NCBI RefSeq assembly: GCF_000143415.4
Contig: NW_003314282.1
Span: 949,374 to 1,013,373, forward strand
From: Selaginella moellendorffii
Taxonomy: Eukaryota; Streptophyta; Lycopodiopsida; Selaginellales; Selaginellaceae
Reading direction: 5' to 3'
Length of the DNA: 64,000 bases
Shown: positions 22,256-35,305 of the stretch, piece after piece
How positions within the stretch are numbered: position 1 is the first letter of the stretch
How the letters are laid out: each line of letters begins with the position of its first letter
Translations under genes and position numbers: made by a program
Notes under the pieces: generated by a model
What the model was told of the DNA's origin: nothing
The model's database searches: none
Seen by the model: the letters and a program-made list of their open reading frames with translations, nothing else

Positions 22256-22510
22256 AGATCTTTGATATGAACCTTCACGGTCTGTCCCGCACAGGAATCC
22301 TCCTCCCAACAAGCTTGTGCCACTTGGACGCAAACTCTGAGGTTCTTGATCATCTGTGCAGGGTGTGGCATCGCCCAAACATGGCGATGGGCAACGCCAC
22401 ACCACCATGCTCATCGGGAGCTCTGAGTGGATGCGCATACCCACACTTTCGATGGAACTGTAGCCGGGCTCTCTCCTTATTCACTCCTCGCAGCTCGGCC
22501 ACCTTATGCT
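22255..22510 (-). pseudogene. Fragment of block X
   Basis: Mirror copy of 10390-10625; reads on the minus strand as the segment around AELRG and the piece before the splice donor. Not connected to an intact frame. Confidence 0.5.
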
Positions 22511-22574
22511 TCTTCCCGCTCGCCTCCGAGCGCGTAGTCTAATACGTTGACCAGGTGGCAGATTGCCTAGGCCT

Positions 22575-23440
22575 GCGTTGACCAGGAGTCGCTGGTGTAC
22601 GCACACACCTCCGTGTTCTTGTCGGAACGTGGTGGATTGCAGGGCTCCTCCGAGTCAAGCTTGGGCTTCATGCAGAGCCAGACAATGCCACAGTGCGGCA
22701 GCACGACAAAGCGGACGGGATGCACCTTGACACGGGAACGTTGTGCCTAGCTCCACGATCCCGAGAGGCACCTGGGGCCGAAATTCAAACAACACCTGTT
22801 ACTTCGAGCTGCGTCACACAGCTGCTGCTCACCACCAGCTTCTGCACAAAGTCGATCTCGTCACTGTCCCAGCACGGCACCCGCTTGTTCGAGTAGGAGG
22901 CGTCGATGTGGACACGCAGTGGCGCCTGCCTGCAGCTCCAGGCTCAAGTTCTAAAGCACAAAAAGCAGTCCAACTTTGTAATTGGTACACAATATAGATA
23001 CGATCCTTGAGAGGATCTTGGCTTAAACTACACAGGTCGAGCTGCTTGATGCCACTGATGCTCGACTCCTGACAAACGGCTCGATAATTTGCTCAATGTG
23101 GGCACTGCCTCAGAAGGTATAGTGAGTGTGAGCCTGTTGAGCTTGGACATGACCAGGCCCTGAACAATCTGCACTTGCCCATGCAACACCCATTCCACGT
23201 TGCACGAAGACAGCAAGAGCTCCACGCAGGGTACCATGTTGACAAACATCCACCGGAGCTTCAGCATGTTGAGCTCGAGAGAAAAGTTGGCAACACTCCT
23301 GCCGGGGTCCCTGTGGGCGCGAATCACCAGTCGAGGCTGTGACTCTTGAGCAAATGCATCCCGGCCGACTCCACCAGCAAAGTATATGAGCGAGGGGCTG
23401 CTTCGATAGTGGCAACAAACACTTCAATGGACAGTCTGTT
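22575..23440 (-). pseudogene. F-box/LRR pseudogene lacking the F-box (mirror of 9236 copy)
   Basis: The minus strand shows the leucine-rich part (HRDPGRSVANFSLELN, KLRWMFVN, GLVMSKLNRLTLT) at about 23030-23330 and exon 2 at about 22600-22950 (CWDSDEIDFVQ, SSSCVTQLEVTGV). The intron lies near 22955-23020. It has numerous indels and stops, and the first half of the protein is missing. Confidence 0.78.
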
Positions 23441-23499
23441 TTGTCAATCCTGGATATCACTATTGGAATTGTTCAGTTTTGGATGGAGCAACAGCCACC

Positions 23500-26400
23500 A
23501 CTAGAGTTTGATATTAGTGACATGTACCTGAAAGTTCCTTGAGGAGCTGAGAGTCTGAGAAATATATAACATACACAAATTTGTATCTCTTTTGTTTGCA
23601 TGCTATTTCAAGTAGCGAACTGCTATGTAGATGTCGATGTATGGCATGCAATTTATAAACAGTGTCTGGATGGTTGTACATGGCCGCTTATAAGCGGGCA
23701 TTGTCCAGTGGCAGCACCATATTGGCTGAATCCAAGTCTACACGTGTATATAGTCGGATATTCCTAGAATATTATCCATAAATATCATGTTCTTGACCCA
23801 TTTTATAGCCATCGGTCATACAGGCAGGATTTAGGGTCACCCTTTTATGAATCTTAGGTCAAATTCATTTTTCCCAAGCTCCCTAGTCATTCTCATTCAT
23901 TAAGCTCACAATGTCAGAAAACTAGAAGAGAAAATTGGCATAATACAAGGCAAATAAATTCTTCTCATAGTGTACTCATCTATAGCACTGCAGTGTAAGT
24001 TGAACCCACTGTAAGGACTATGGGGTAGACACAGATCTTTAACAAATATTGAAACATAAAGTACCACAACTAATAGCAATTGCCAATAGGTTGTAAAATT
24101 TCCTTTGACCATCTTATAAATATGTGAACTTGACCGAAGTGTATTACTAAAGCTATAAGTGCAAGGATTGCCTCATGGATAACAATATGAAATTGGTGGT
24201 AAACTAAAAGGTAATAGTAGATAAGTTCACCTAAATACCAAAATTGCTTTTATAACTTTAGAAATAAATGTCAATAGGCAAGTACTAATTGTTGTAGTGA
24301 AAAATTGAAAATCTAGGCTTTTTGAATTAGTAAGGATGGGCCAAAACTATCTAATGTATGTTGTTCGTTGTGGCAAAATTGGAATATTCAAAGATTGGAG
24401 TGTTATCCATCCTTTGGTAGGCAATAATTTTTTTCTATGCTTCATTGCATTGATCGTTCTCTCACATGGTTCTATTAATTGTTCTCCTCATTCCATAGAG
24501 TAAATCAAGGGTTTTCTCAATTGTACAGTGCTTTAGAGGGGATTTTACTCAGCTTATGAAGCAAAGATCTAGCTATAGAAAGGCTCTAGGTTTATGGTTC
24601 TAGCCAATGGGGTTAAATCTCATCCATGCATTTGTGGCCAGTACCCTAAACCAACTTCTAGTAACGAGCTCAAATAAAAGGGAAAAAATATCAAAGAAAA
24701 AGATACAGAGGAGGATGGGTATGTGACTACTGAAGAGTATCTAGATAAACCACACAGTCTAAAAAATTGTGGCTCTTGTTCCCAAAACAGTAGCAATAAA
24801 ACCATTCCAAAAGATTTATCAGAAGTTATGACAAATGTATCTTTGTATATTGAAGGAAACAAGTGAAAAATCAAATGCCCAATAAAGGTATTTATTAGAA
24901 TATATGGAATATTGTCATGATAAACTTGGACTCTATTGTTTTTTTGCAAAGTTTAGACAGTTTGGAATTTCATACTTTATAAGAGTTCAAAATTCACATT
25001 CACCATTTTTCAAGCATTGTCATATGAGATTGGGTTCAAAAGCAATTGATATAACAAGTGTTGCATGCACTTCTTGCTAAGGTAGCTTGATAAGAACAAG
25101 ATTTCCCTCAAGAAATTTTGGGCTGTGGGATGCTAGCCAACCTTGTTATTCATTATATTTTATATTGGCTCACCCGGCTTAAATTCAAGGGAGTCACATT
25201 CGAAGTGGTGCAATTTTGAGAGTCATTTGCTATTCATTTCTACAGAAGAAGCAATGTTCAAGTTATTAAGATTATCACTCATAAACCATATCCATACCCA
25301 TGATGATCTCAATGATCCAAGTGTGCAAATGTGCAAGTTCTCACCCATATTATTGCTAAATTGTAAACACTTGATAAATTGCTCTAGCCAGATTATTGTA
25401 TGGACTTGGAAAACATGAAAAAGCACATTTATGCCCATGGTGGTCAGTGTGCCAAGTAGGATTTTTCTCGAATGGGGTCTTTGTCGTGCCTCCATTGTCA
25501 TAGAGTGAGTAAATCTTGCCCTTAGCATGTCTACCACCTCTTTTGGCTTGTTGCTACACTATTGTAGACATGTATTCTTCCACTATATCGGTATAGCTAT
25601 CATTGATATTCAATTGTGGTTGTAAGAGTTGGTTACCTCTTGGAGCATATTTATGGTGTTCCACACAACAGCTAAGGTGGATGTTAAATCCATTTCAAAT
25701 AGTCCACCCGCACAATCTTCTATCATCTTTCTTGGGTGCCTCCTCTATTGTTATTGCAAGTGTTGCTATCATGCACATCCATGATACCTAAACATTGTTC
25801 TTAAATACTTGAAAAAGAAGCCAACCCACAAACATCACTTGCAAATTAAATCCTTATTAGAAAGCATAACAAAGGATTATAAAGACTTACTAAGTTTTTG
25901 TGACACTCCCACAATTGTGTCATACTAGGCAGCATCCTTGGATGCTAGTAGGCACCACCTTCTCCTATCACAAACATTTCTATTGATTGTGATGTAAATG
26001 CCAAATATGTACACTACCTGGAATTTGACGAAGAGCTTCATGCAATACATTTTGCATTGGGCTTCTAGCATCCACAATCTGGTCCTCCCAAAAAAGATCA
26101 TCACCAAGTTTTGTTGCATACACAATGCTAAGCTTTGGTGTCTTCAAGTATGGTCAAAACCAGAATTGAAAACATGTGACCTTACATCTTGGGGCGATTT
26201 ACAATATATTAGAGTTAAATTTTACTTTTAAAAAGGACGTTTAGAGTTTCAAAAACCAAATCCCCACCATTAGCCTTGAGCTATGCAACTGTCTATATAC
26301 CTTTCTATATGGTCCAAGCCCCACATTGTTAATAAAGAAATGCAAGAAACACATGTAAAGTGTTTCTGCTTTCTTAAACAAGTCCCTCAAACTTTGAATT

Positions 26401-26940
26401 GCATCCTTTTCCCTTTGTAGGTGCCTAGCAAATATATTTATTGTGAGAAAGTGTAGCGATACAAGAATTTTAACTCACCTTCTTTCCTAGTACCAAAATG
26501 CCATCTCCTTTAACATGTCTTCTCTCCTTGTTGTGTTTGATGCACTAGCAAGGACATCCTAATGCCACTATTACAAAAGAGTCACTTGAAGTCAACCTTG
26601 AGGACCCTTGTAAGAGTTATGATTGATTGCCACACTTGCTAATATGGCATGGCATGGTCATTTAGCATGCAATGTAGAAAAGCCTTACCACCTACCCAAA
26701 CAAGTTTGGTATGGCTAGTGATCGCTAAAACTATATCTTCATCCCTATTGCTTCCAATGCTAAAGTTTTCTAGCAACTTATGCTTCAACCATGAGCTCTT
26801 GTATGTGGAATAAATTGAGCCATACATCCTTCTTGATTGCAAGTGCAACAACATTGTTGTATTGGTCACTTGCATCGAGCCACTACTTCTAGTTCAACAA
26901 GAACTTGCATGCATTGTTATTAACCCTAGACCATGCAATT
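23500..26940. repeat. AT-rich decayed sequence of the right arm
   Basis: Reverse-complement partner of about 5830-9235. It contains the mirror short frames (MVKGNFTTYWQLLLVVVL on the minus strand at 24112, HDNIPYILINTFIGHLIFH at 24949, WLKHKLLENFSI near 26770). No gene can be assembled. Confidence 0.4.
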
Positions 26941-26944
26941 CAAG

Positions 26945-27096
26945 GTAGACACTTACATGGACATGTTGATGTCATATAGTAGCTCTATTACCGGTGCTGG
27001 TGCCTCACATATATTCTCAGGAAATGGTGGTGGGGGAACATCACCTTTTTCTATGTACTTCCTCTGTTATAGCGTGGACTTCAATGAAGGTTAGCT
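26945..27096 (-). pseudogene. Second exon-like segment of unrecognised gene, right arm
   Basis: Minus-strand counterpart of 5660-5806, reading the KVHAITEEV-like start and PPPPFPEN and IELLYDINM equivalents up to a good GTAAGT donor. The donor is mutated in the left arm. It is separated from its partner exon (31656-31835) by the 4.5 kb extra sequence. Confidence 0.4.
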
Positions 27097-30000
27097 TGTT
27101 CTCAGCACATACATACATACCAAAATACTAACACTTAGGTATTATATTGTAAAGCTTACTATGTCTTCAGTTAGTTCTCAGAGCTAGGCCACGTGCTTTT
27201 CTTTAGTACATGTTCTACTAATTGATGGTAAAATGCTTAACAATGTTGTATAAAAAATGACTGTCAAGTGGGACAAGTTGCTTTTGTTGCAAATGTAAAC
27301 CCAAGGTGTCTTTGCAGGCCAGTAGCATGGCTTGAGGGAGATCTCTCAAAACTTTTGTGCCTCCAGATGCTCTTGTGGGATGTTTGACTACGAACAAAGT
27401 GCCAATCCTTATTATGGCATGTGGGGGTAACAAATGTAGAGAGCATTTATAAGATGAGCTATATTGCATGCTGGGCCATCCTAGTAATGAAGGACTCACC
27501 CCCATAACAACCACTTCAACACATGTTTGCCAGTAATTTGATCTGGACATCTTGGAGAGAGGTCACTTTTACAATTGGTTTGTTGTTGAATCTCCCAAAG
27601 ATGTAGGTAGGATCACTATATATTTGGTGAAAAGGACTGTGGTTGGTTTCTAAGGCATCCCTCATCACATCTTTACATCTTCAATATCTTTTGACCATAC
27701 ACCAACATGGCCATGGCAAGATGCAAGCAACTACTAGTTGTTATCTGCAAAATTATGCACAGTTGCCACCAATAGCAAGAGATTCTAACAGCAAAAGCAA
27801 GGAAAAAAATTAGTACAAGTCTAATAGAACAAAAAAAATGTTGTACATACTTGGGGCTCAGTTGGGAGTCGAAATGAATCCCAATGTGCACTCATGGCTT
27901 GTATGAGTTTCAACCAATCTCTCAAACAAAGATGCCAATATGTGATAACTCTTGATAGCCTAAACAAAAAAGTAGTTGGGAAACATGATTTGCACTCAAG
28001 AACCACTTGACTTACTAAGGCTTACCTTTTGCAAGATGTTGAGGAAAATGGCCTGGAGGCAATGCTACCAAATGAGTGGCTGCATGGCTACACCCACCAA
28101 TTGCATGCATCAAAGTTGGTTGAGACGTACTGCCGAGAGTGCTTGATAAAAGTGTGGCACCTAAGTTGCATCTTTTGCTGGGGTCTGAAAACATGGTACG
28201 TTTGCTAGTAGCAAAGCCTTATGACATAATGGCATTAGCACTTCCCATTCCCAAAGACGCAATTGTGGGCTCCAAACAATTGGAGATCCATTGTGCTTCT
28301 GGGAGGAGCTATTGGATGGGGTTGTTGGATTGTTGGCTATTACAAATAATGTTAGCATCGGTGACATTTTGGAGGTTTTACATATGCTCTAGAATAGAGA
28401 TTCAAATGCTTCTTTCTACTTGCTCGTATGCAATGGGAAGAAGTGGGATTGATCCTATGGCCGTTGCAACTATTCCTAGGGCTACTTTAGGTCTAGAAAG
28501 ATCTAATGGATCATTTGTGTCATCTAGCGGGTACCCTTCCTCTCCCTTTGTTGTACTAACCCAAATTTACATCTCTTGAATGTTCTAGCCTGCGAGAGGA
28601 GGTAAAGAGTGAGGGGAGGACAAGGTTGGAGGATTAATCAAATTTTCCATTCTACTTTAGTCATTTAACCACATCTTTGACCACTTAGAGGAGTCTCACT
28701 CACAGCCTTCATAAGTCCTATTCCGGGCTTGGGACTTGCTAGCCCCAAGAATGGCATCCATGCCACTCAACCTTTGCACTTAGTCCAAATGCTTCACATG
28801 TCCAATCCCATGACCGACACCCAAAGGGACATATCAGCCCGTTATGCTAAGCCCATGCCCATTCACCTTTGTCACACCAGTGATCTAACACCACCTACAT
28901 CATAGTGTTGTCTCTCAAAGACTGGCCATCCGTCCATGAGTGATTATTTTAGATCCGCTCCTTAGCATCTTTAGGATGCCCGTAGACATGGGGAACAACC
29001 TTCCCCAATATCCCTTTTCCAGTCCCCACCAAATCCCTTTCTATCCATGGCCACATTCACTAACACTGCCATTGGGTTAAGGCTTACAGGCCTAACCACT
29101 AAGTCCCACTATCCTCTAGGACTTCTTCACCATGTGACTGTATCCTTAGTCACTACACCAAAAGTTTACTCCTCTTCTTTTCCACAATCCAGGACTTTAG
29201 GATAACATTTCAGAACACCGTGACCCTATGTGAGCTTCATGGGTACTCTCCCCACCTTCCACCTTTGGGTGCTTTAGCCATGGGGCTAGAGCGAGGTTCC
29301 GTTGAGCCACACTAGGTATCTAAGTAGGTAGTGCCACCCATACTTAAATTGGGAGCATCGACCATTCGATCTCCCGGAGGAGCTAGAGCCGGTTCTTGAA
29401 CATTTCATCAAATTGCCCCGCTTGTTTATCTGTATTTACTCTAGTTTTGGACTCATTAGTGGATACATCATCACCCAATATGTGGGTATAGCCTTCCTGG
29501 GTCACACTAGCTTTTCCTAGCTAAATTGGCTTCCCCACACTCTCCCTATTATACTTTTTTGAACCCCTTACACCGCCCCCAGGATGATTGCTTTGGGCTT
29601 TCACCCAACAGCTTGTATTAGTATGCGGAATTGGACTCGAACTCGGTCTCGGTCTCAGATTCCATCTTAAGTTTCATCTCAAACTCCATTTCGGATCGGA
29701 CTCTTTTTCGGACTCCATCTCTGACACTTCCACGTGTCATGTGTTGGTCCTTTTATGTCCCTTTTTTAAAGACTCACTTATTGCTCGTTTTATGCTCGTT
29801 CCTCGAGCACTTTGTTGGGAGTTCTACTCTCGCTCTCGACTTTTTGAGTTGGAGCTTTCAGTCCATATGTGTTACCTCATTTGGCTTCTGCCTCAGCCAC
29901 TGTGACATGCCACTCTTTCGGCTCCTCTTTGGGGCCTCACACACTCACCATTATGCTTAGATCCATAGTGTTGAATCAAAGAAAACCACTAATTGCCAAA

Positions 30001-31618
30001 TGAAGTTGAGATGTGAATTTGTCACATTTGAGGAACCCTAGGAGTTGTGTGGCGGGAAATATGATTGATTCAATCATGGGGCAATTACAACACAATCTTG
30101 CCAAATTCAATGGATATATGTTCCAAATCCAAGAATAAGCCCTAAATATAGAACCAAGCCTTTAATCAAACAAAAAGCTTTTAAAAAATCATAAAAAGAA
30201 ATTGTTATCATATTTACTATTATTCCATAGCAAGCTAAAGCATTTCCAATGCATGTCTCTTAACTAGTATTGTTGAAGGAAGTGTAATATTGATATGTGT
30301 TAGTAAGGGAACTCCTACATTGCTATAGCACACTTGACAAATAGATCCAAATACAAGAGATATTACATATCTAAATTGAGGTTATATTGATGCTCAATTT
30401 CTCACTTTTGCTAGGTGTTATAGAAAAGGAAGTAACAGCCTCATGAATATGTACAAGATAATTTTAAGTGCCTCTAGCAATAAATCCCCATTAGCATTGG
30501 TAAGGAAAGACTTTGGTATATCTTAGATATTTTTTCCACCTTAGGTTGGAATAATGTTGCAAGAGAGAAACAAAATGAAAGTATCATAAAGAATTGAAAT
30601 ATTTAAATATTTGTGCTTCATTGGTTAGAATAAATTGACATATAAGAAATCAAAAAGAACAATTTAAGAAATGATCCATAGGGTTCAAATATTAAAGGAA
30701 AAAACTCATGAATAAGAATGCACTCCCTTAAGGGTTTTGGAATACTTGGGGTTAAGTGTTTTTAGATTTGAATAGTACTAAGTTGAATAACCTCTTGAGA
30801 AGTCCAAACTCAAAAGCTTACATTTGGCATTAGAGATGTTTCAGTAAGCTGATATGATTGAAAAGTGTCCCACTCTCTTGACCCCTTACCTCTTGGGTCG
30901 AGCTCAGTTAGAGCAAACTAGACTTGTCAGATGTTAATCTCAATATATGGTGTGATTCTTTTAGCCAACCAATAAAATTAGACCATCAAAGTCCATGCAT
31001 AACTGTTAAAAATGGCATATGCTTGCTTTGTGGTTGAGAGTTCACAACAATATAATGAGTTGCACCACAGATCATGACATGAACATAAAATCCATATGTC
31101 ACAATCTTGCATTAGGCTATAACAAAAAAGACTAAGATTAGTTTCTAGGAATAATTTATAGAATATAAAATTGAACTCATAACTCATATAGCATAATATA
31201 TAAGGCATGTCATTTGAGTATACTCATCTATGAATTCTAGTCATGTGTTTTTGAGTCTAGCTTGATCATGTATAGCTAAAGCTTGCCATATTTAGTGTTG
31301 ACTAAAACAATATCTTGTGATTCTACAACCGGAGCAAGAGTCGATAATCCCTTAGTTTGTCCCAGTATGATTCCTAGAATCATTGGTGGACAAGATTCAA
31401 TACCTTTTATGGTGGCATCCTGTTATATACACCCCTCTAATTGGGATCAATGAGCCTCATGTACTTATATAGTGTTGGCCTTGAAATTCCAAGTTAAGTT
31501 GCAAAGTAATTAGTAGTTTTGATCTCAAGAATTTTAAGTTGCATCCAAGTGGCAAAATCAGTCAGACTTCCAAAGCCTCACGACTGGAGGAAATTTTCAA
31601 ATCCCTATGCAAATGACT
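27097..31618. mobile_element. About 4.5 kb present only in the right arm (insertion, or deletion from left arm)
   Basis: The inverted copies are collinear on both sides of this segment, so it is a clean extra piece in the right arm. The flanks share only CT (or an imperfect 3-base GCT/ACT) at the joints, and I see no convincing terminal inverted repeats. Inside are short open frames (for example + 28139-28579 and - 27218-27550) that I do not recognise. The stretch 28700-29420 also recurs at about 48800-49330. It sits in the intron position of the unrecognised gene remnant. Confidence 0.45.
28700..29420. repeat. Dispersed repeat, copy A
   Basis: A diverged match to about 48800-49330 in the same orientation, with shared landmarks around CCATACTT.AA.TTGGGAGCATC at the end and the ACTCTCCCCACCTT / CTCTTCCCACCTTT region. 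No coding content recognised. Confidence 0.5.
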
Positions 31619-31655
31619 ATTTTAGTAAACAATAGATTTAATATGATAATGGATA

Positions 31656-31835
31656 ATTTAACTTACCTCATAAACCTCAACAATCTCACTCTCAGCATTT
31701 GATTCATTAGTGCCATGATATGCAACACTATGTTCTTCGTCCTCCACTAGACCTACTTCTCGGTAAATTGAAAAGCCTACACAAACTGGGTGCTTCCACA
31801 CACGCCATCAGGAAATACCTTAGGCCGAACAATTT
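31656..31835 (-). pseudogene. First exon-like segment of unrecognised gene, right arm
   Basis: Minus-strand counterpart of 5431-5610 with VFPDGVCGSTQFV and the same GTAAGT donor. It has a stop and a frameshift that the left copy lacks. Family unknown. Confidence 0.4.
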
Positions 31836-31839
31836 CAAC

Positions 31840-32555
31840 ACTGCAATAGAAAAAAATAAATGATCTACAAACAAGAAATAGAATTCACCTCCTACCATAA
31901 AACTTGTCTACCATGCCAGTTGAATCCCGTCTTGGGCAGCAATGACAAGCTACTGACCCTAAGTCAACAAGTCAAAGTTACATGAATGCATGTGCATGTA
32001 TGGAGTGATAATTGAAACATACCATGGCGCATATTTAAAATTGTAGAGTAATTGCTGGACAACTTGTGGACAGTCTTGTGCATTTGGTTTTTCAGATGCT
32101 ACCATATGATCATCTATGCACAGTTTACAAATTGCATGCCATATGACACATGACACGTCAGCCTTTCAAGGCCGAGATGTCCATATCACCACCGTAATAA
32201 TTTCTTGGTGTTTGTATCATGGCCATCCACATGATGCATGGTTCGGATATGTGAATATACTTGTGTTCAACTCCGGAAATACCACTTTTCAATTGTGTTT
32301 CTTTCTCTCCAGGTCTTGTGTCTTTCTTGTGTCTCCTTGAGAAACCTTTCCTTTGCCCTTCTTCTTGCACCTCAAGTTGTGGAGCCACATTTGGCAGCAA
32401 GGCTGCCAGTGGTATCCATGTGTCTCAGCTCAGAAGCATCATGAAGATGTCCATGGAAAAATACCACCGGGATTTTTCCTTGTTCCTGGACTCTCTTGTG
32501 CGAAACAAACGATGAACTAACAAAAGAGAACTTGGAAAAATACTTTGATGTTCTG
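31840..32555. repeat. Right-arm partner of 4700-5430
   Basis: Anonymous duplicated sequence; short frames on both strands, none convincing. Confidence 0.4.
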
Positions 32556-32559
32556 CAAA

Positions 32560-33589
32560 ATTTCGAATTTACATAAGTGTTAGTGCCAGGCCAAACTTGG
32601 CACTTTTTTGTCGAGCACCTTCGTGTCCACTTCACTTGACATTGAGATAACGGACTTGGATTCAACCGGGCCTTGATCATCATCAGCGCGTCCAGGCCAT
32701 ACATCCCACTGATGGAGAAGGTGTTCGCCTTGGTGGACACCTTGTGGGATATCTCGGTTCCAACGGTGGTCCTCGTGAACAGGCTCACGACGTGCAAGTA
32801 CGAGGCCTTGAGGATATTGTCTCCATTAACAACAGCAGCTTTGTTATTGAACAGTTTAATAGTCAGCCTTCAGCTTTTGATGCAGAAGTCTTGAAAGTTC
32901 ACGAATTGGAGTTTGTTAACCGGCCACCATGTAATCTCTACCGTGCATCTCTTAGTGCCAGCAGCTCAGCCAGGTGGCATCTTAATAACCAATCGATAAA
33001 AGGAAATTTTCAATAAGCTCAAAGAAAACATCGTACAGGCCAAAAAAATCTGATCGAATTGCTTTAGATATCCTGGACAACTCATTGTATTATTATTCCT
33101 CGCAAGCACCCGTGATTCTCGTTCCAAGCTAGAGTTTATTGTTTTCAAAGAAAAAACTCTTAAGAAAACTCCACCTTCAACTTCGACGTAGACAGATCTT
33201 TGATATGAGCCTTCACGATCTGTCATTCCCAATAAGCTTGTGCCACTTGGACGCAAACTCTGTGGCGTCGCCCAAAGACATGCGACGGGCGACGCTTGCT
33301 CTCGATCATCTGGATGTAATGTGTCGCATCCCCACAAAGACGATGGAACTGTAGCCGGGCTTGCTCCTTCTTCACTCGCAACTCGGCCACCTTATGAGGT
33401 TTCATTCCCACGCCATCTTCAATCTCATCGGGCGATCTCCCGGCTGCTGGCTTGGCATTTCGATACACCAGCAGCTGAACCACGCCCGCAAACTTCTTCC
33501 CGCTCGCCGCGTAGATGCTCCACCTCTAGTCTCAAATGCGTTGACCAGTGGCAGATTGCCAACGCTGGCGTTGACCAGGAGGCGCTGGT
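32560..33589 (-). pseudogene. Block X/Y copy, right arm
   Basis: Minus-strand copy of the unrecognised block behind the F-box pseudogene. Part Y is readable as SLFTRTTVGTEISHKVSTKA, NTFSISGMYGLDALMMIKA; part X as HIQMIESKRRP, FGRRHRVCVQVAQAYWE. Frames are broken between them. Confidence 0.45.
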
Positions 33590-35305
33590 TTACGCACACA
33601 CCTCTGTGTTCTCGTCGAAACCTGCACACCGGTGGCAGATTGCAGTGTAGGGTGCCTCCGAATCAAGTATGGGCTTCATGCAGCGCCAGACAATGCCGCA
33701 ACCCGGCGGCATGCGAAAGCAGATGGGATGAACCTTGACACGACCGGGGAACACTGTGCCCAGCTCCACGATCGCCGGAGGCACCTGGGGCCGAAATTCA
33801 GGCGGCTCCTCAATGCACACAACGCCTGTTACTTCCAGCTGCGTCACACAGCTGCTGCTCACCACGAGCTCCTGCACAAAGTCGACCTCGTCACTGTCCC
33901 AGCACGGCACCCGCTTGTTCGAGTAGGAGGTGTCAATGTGCACGCGCAGTGGCGCGTGCCTGCTGCTCCACCCCGCGAGGCTCAAGCTCTGAAACTCAAA
34001 GTCCAAGTTTGTAACTGGTACACAATATAGATACGATCCTTGAGAAAAAAAATATATATGTACCTTGATGGTGAGGCGAAAGATGTAAAGCGCCTCAAGG
34101 CCATGCAACGGCTTCAAGAGCTGTGATATGTTGACGGATCTGGGCTTAAAGTCTACAGAGATCGAGCTGCTTGATGCCACTGATGCTCGACTCCTGACAA
34201 ACGTGGGCACTGCCTCGGAAGGTACTGGTGAGCGTGAGCCTGTTGAGCTTGGACATGACCAGGCCCTGAACAATCTGCACTTGCCCATGCAGCACCCACT
34301 CCACGTTGCACAAGGATGGTGAGAGCTCCACACGGGGTACCACGCTGACAGACATCCAGCGGAGCTTGGGCATGTCGAGCACGAGGGAAAAGTTGGCAAC
34401 GCTCCTGCCAGCGCCCCTGTGGGCGCGAATCACCAGGCAGCCGAGGCTGTGACTCTTGAGCAAATGCGTCCCAGCCGACTCCACCAGCAGCTGGGTCAGC
34501 CGGAAGTGGACGAGCGAGGGGCACAACTTGAGGAGCTGGTTCGTCATGGCCACGTCTGGAAGCGTGTGCATATGAAGCAGTAGACAAGCGCGGGAAGAAT
34601 TGGAGCCGCTGCCGTCGTCGTGAGAGGGCCGCCAAGCTCAACAGCATCGTTGATATGGAGGCACCTTAGCTGCTGGCAGGTGAGAATGCTGGACCAGAAG
34701 CCATCCACACTGACGCCGATGGTAAGGGAGTGGAGGGTTTTTCCAATCACTGGTAGCCAGTCAAGACGATGTGATTACTTCTTCTCATAGGGCAATGGTC
34801 CATGTAGCCTCACGACATCACACACATCATGCAATCTAGGGTATCTTGAGTTGATTGTGATTTATTACACTTGGTTTGAAATGTAGTTTTGCATCTCACA
34901 TTTTGAGAAGAACCCTGACTGTGAGTATTATATTTGTCTGCATCCACATGGTTACTTCTTCTCACGGGCCGCCTTATAATATCACACACATCATGCAATC
35001 TAGGGTGCTTGTTTACATGGACTTCACTAGTTCATATTTCTAACATAATATATAAATCATAAGAGCATAGCTGTTTTGAGGAACCTGTCAAAGACAGGGA
35101 GCGGTGATTGCTGCTGCTGCTGCTGCCAAAGGAGACCCCGTTGCTCATGCTCATTGGTCAATTCCAACCTGAAATGTGTGACGAGCCTTGCCAGCTGTGC
35201 CCACCTCTTGTTCACCAGCAGGAGGAGGCGAGGAGGGACAGGATCCAGATGAGAACGTCGTCGGGAAGATTGTCCATGGAGCTCAGATTGTTCCTCACTG
35301 CCCAT
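33590..35305 (-). pseudogene. F-box/LRR pseudogene with a 293 bp insertion
   Basis: Mirror partner of the intact gene at 2128. Exon 2 (33590-33988) is fully open at 399 bases; the intron is 33989-34063 (75 bp). Exon 1 has lost the segment around EQILEPF, carries frame changes, and is split by unrelated sequence at 34768-35060. The F-box end (about 35080-35305) reads SRRRSHLDPV and NKRWAQLARLVTHFRLE with a disrupted start. A frame of 269 codons covers exon 2, the intron and part of exon 1 but lacks an F-box. Non-functional as an F-box protein. Confidence 0.85.
34768..35060. mobile_element. 293 bp insertion inside F-box pseudogene
   Basis: The F-box copies at 62940 and elsewhere read straight across this point, so the extra 293 bases are an insertion. 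It contains two direct copies, about 185 bases apart, of a 50-60 base unit with TTACTTCTTCTCA and ATCACACACATCATGCAATC. No terminal inverted repeats and no obvious target duplication were seen. Confidence 0.6.

Noticed and set aside
28139-28579. 146-codon open frame in the 4.5 kb arm-specific piece
   Set aside because: No recognisable domain and no second copy in the window to test conservation; not called as a gene.
29588-29960. Two overlapping plus-strand frames (about 105 codons each)
   Set aside because: Overlapping in different frames in a region of simple repeated words; no family features.
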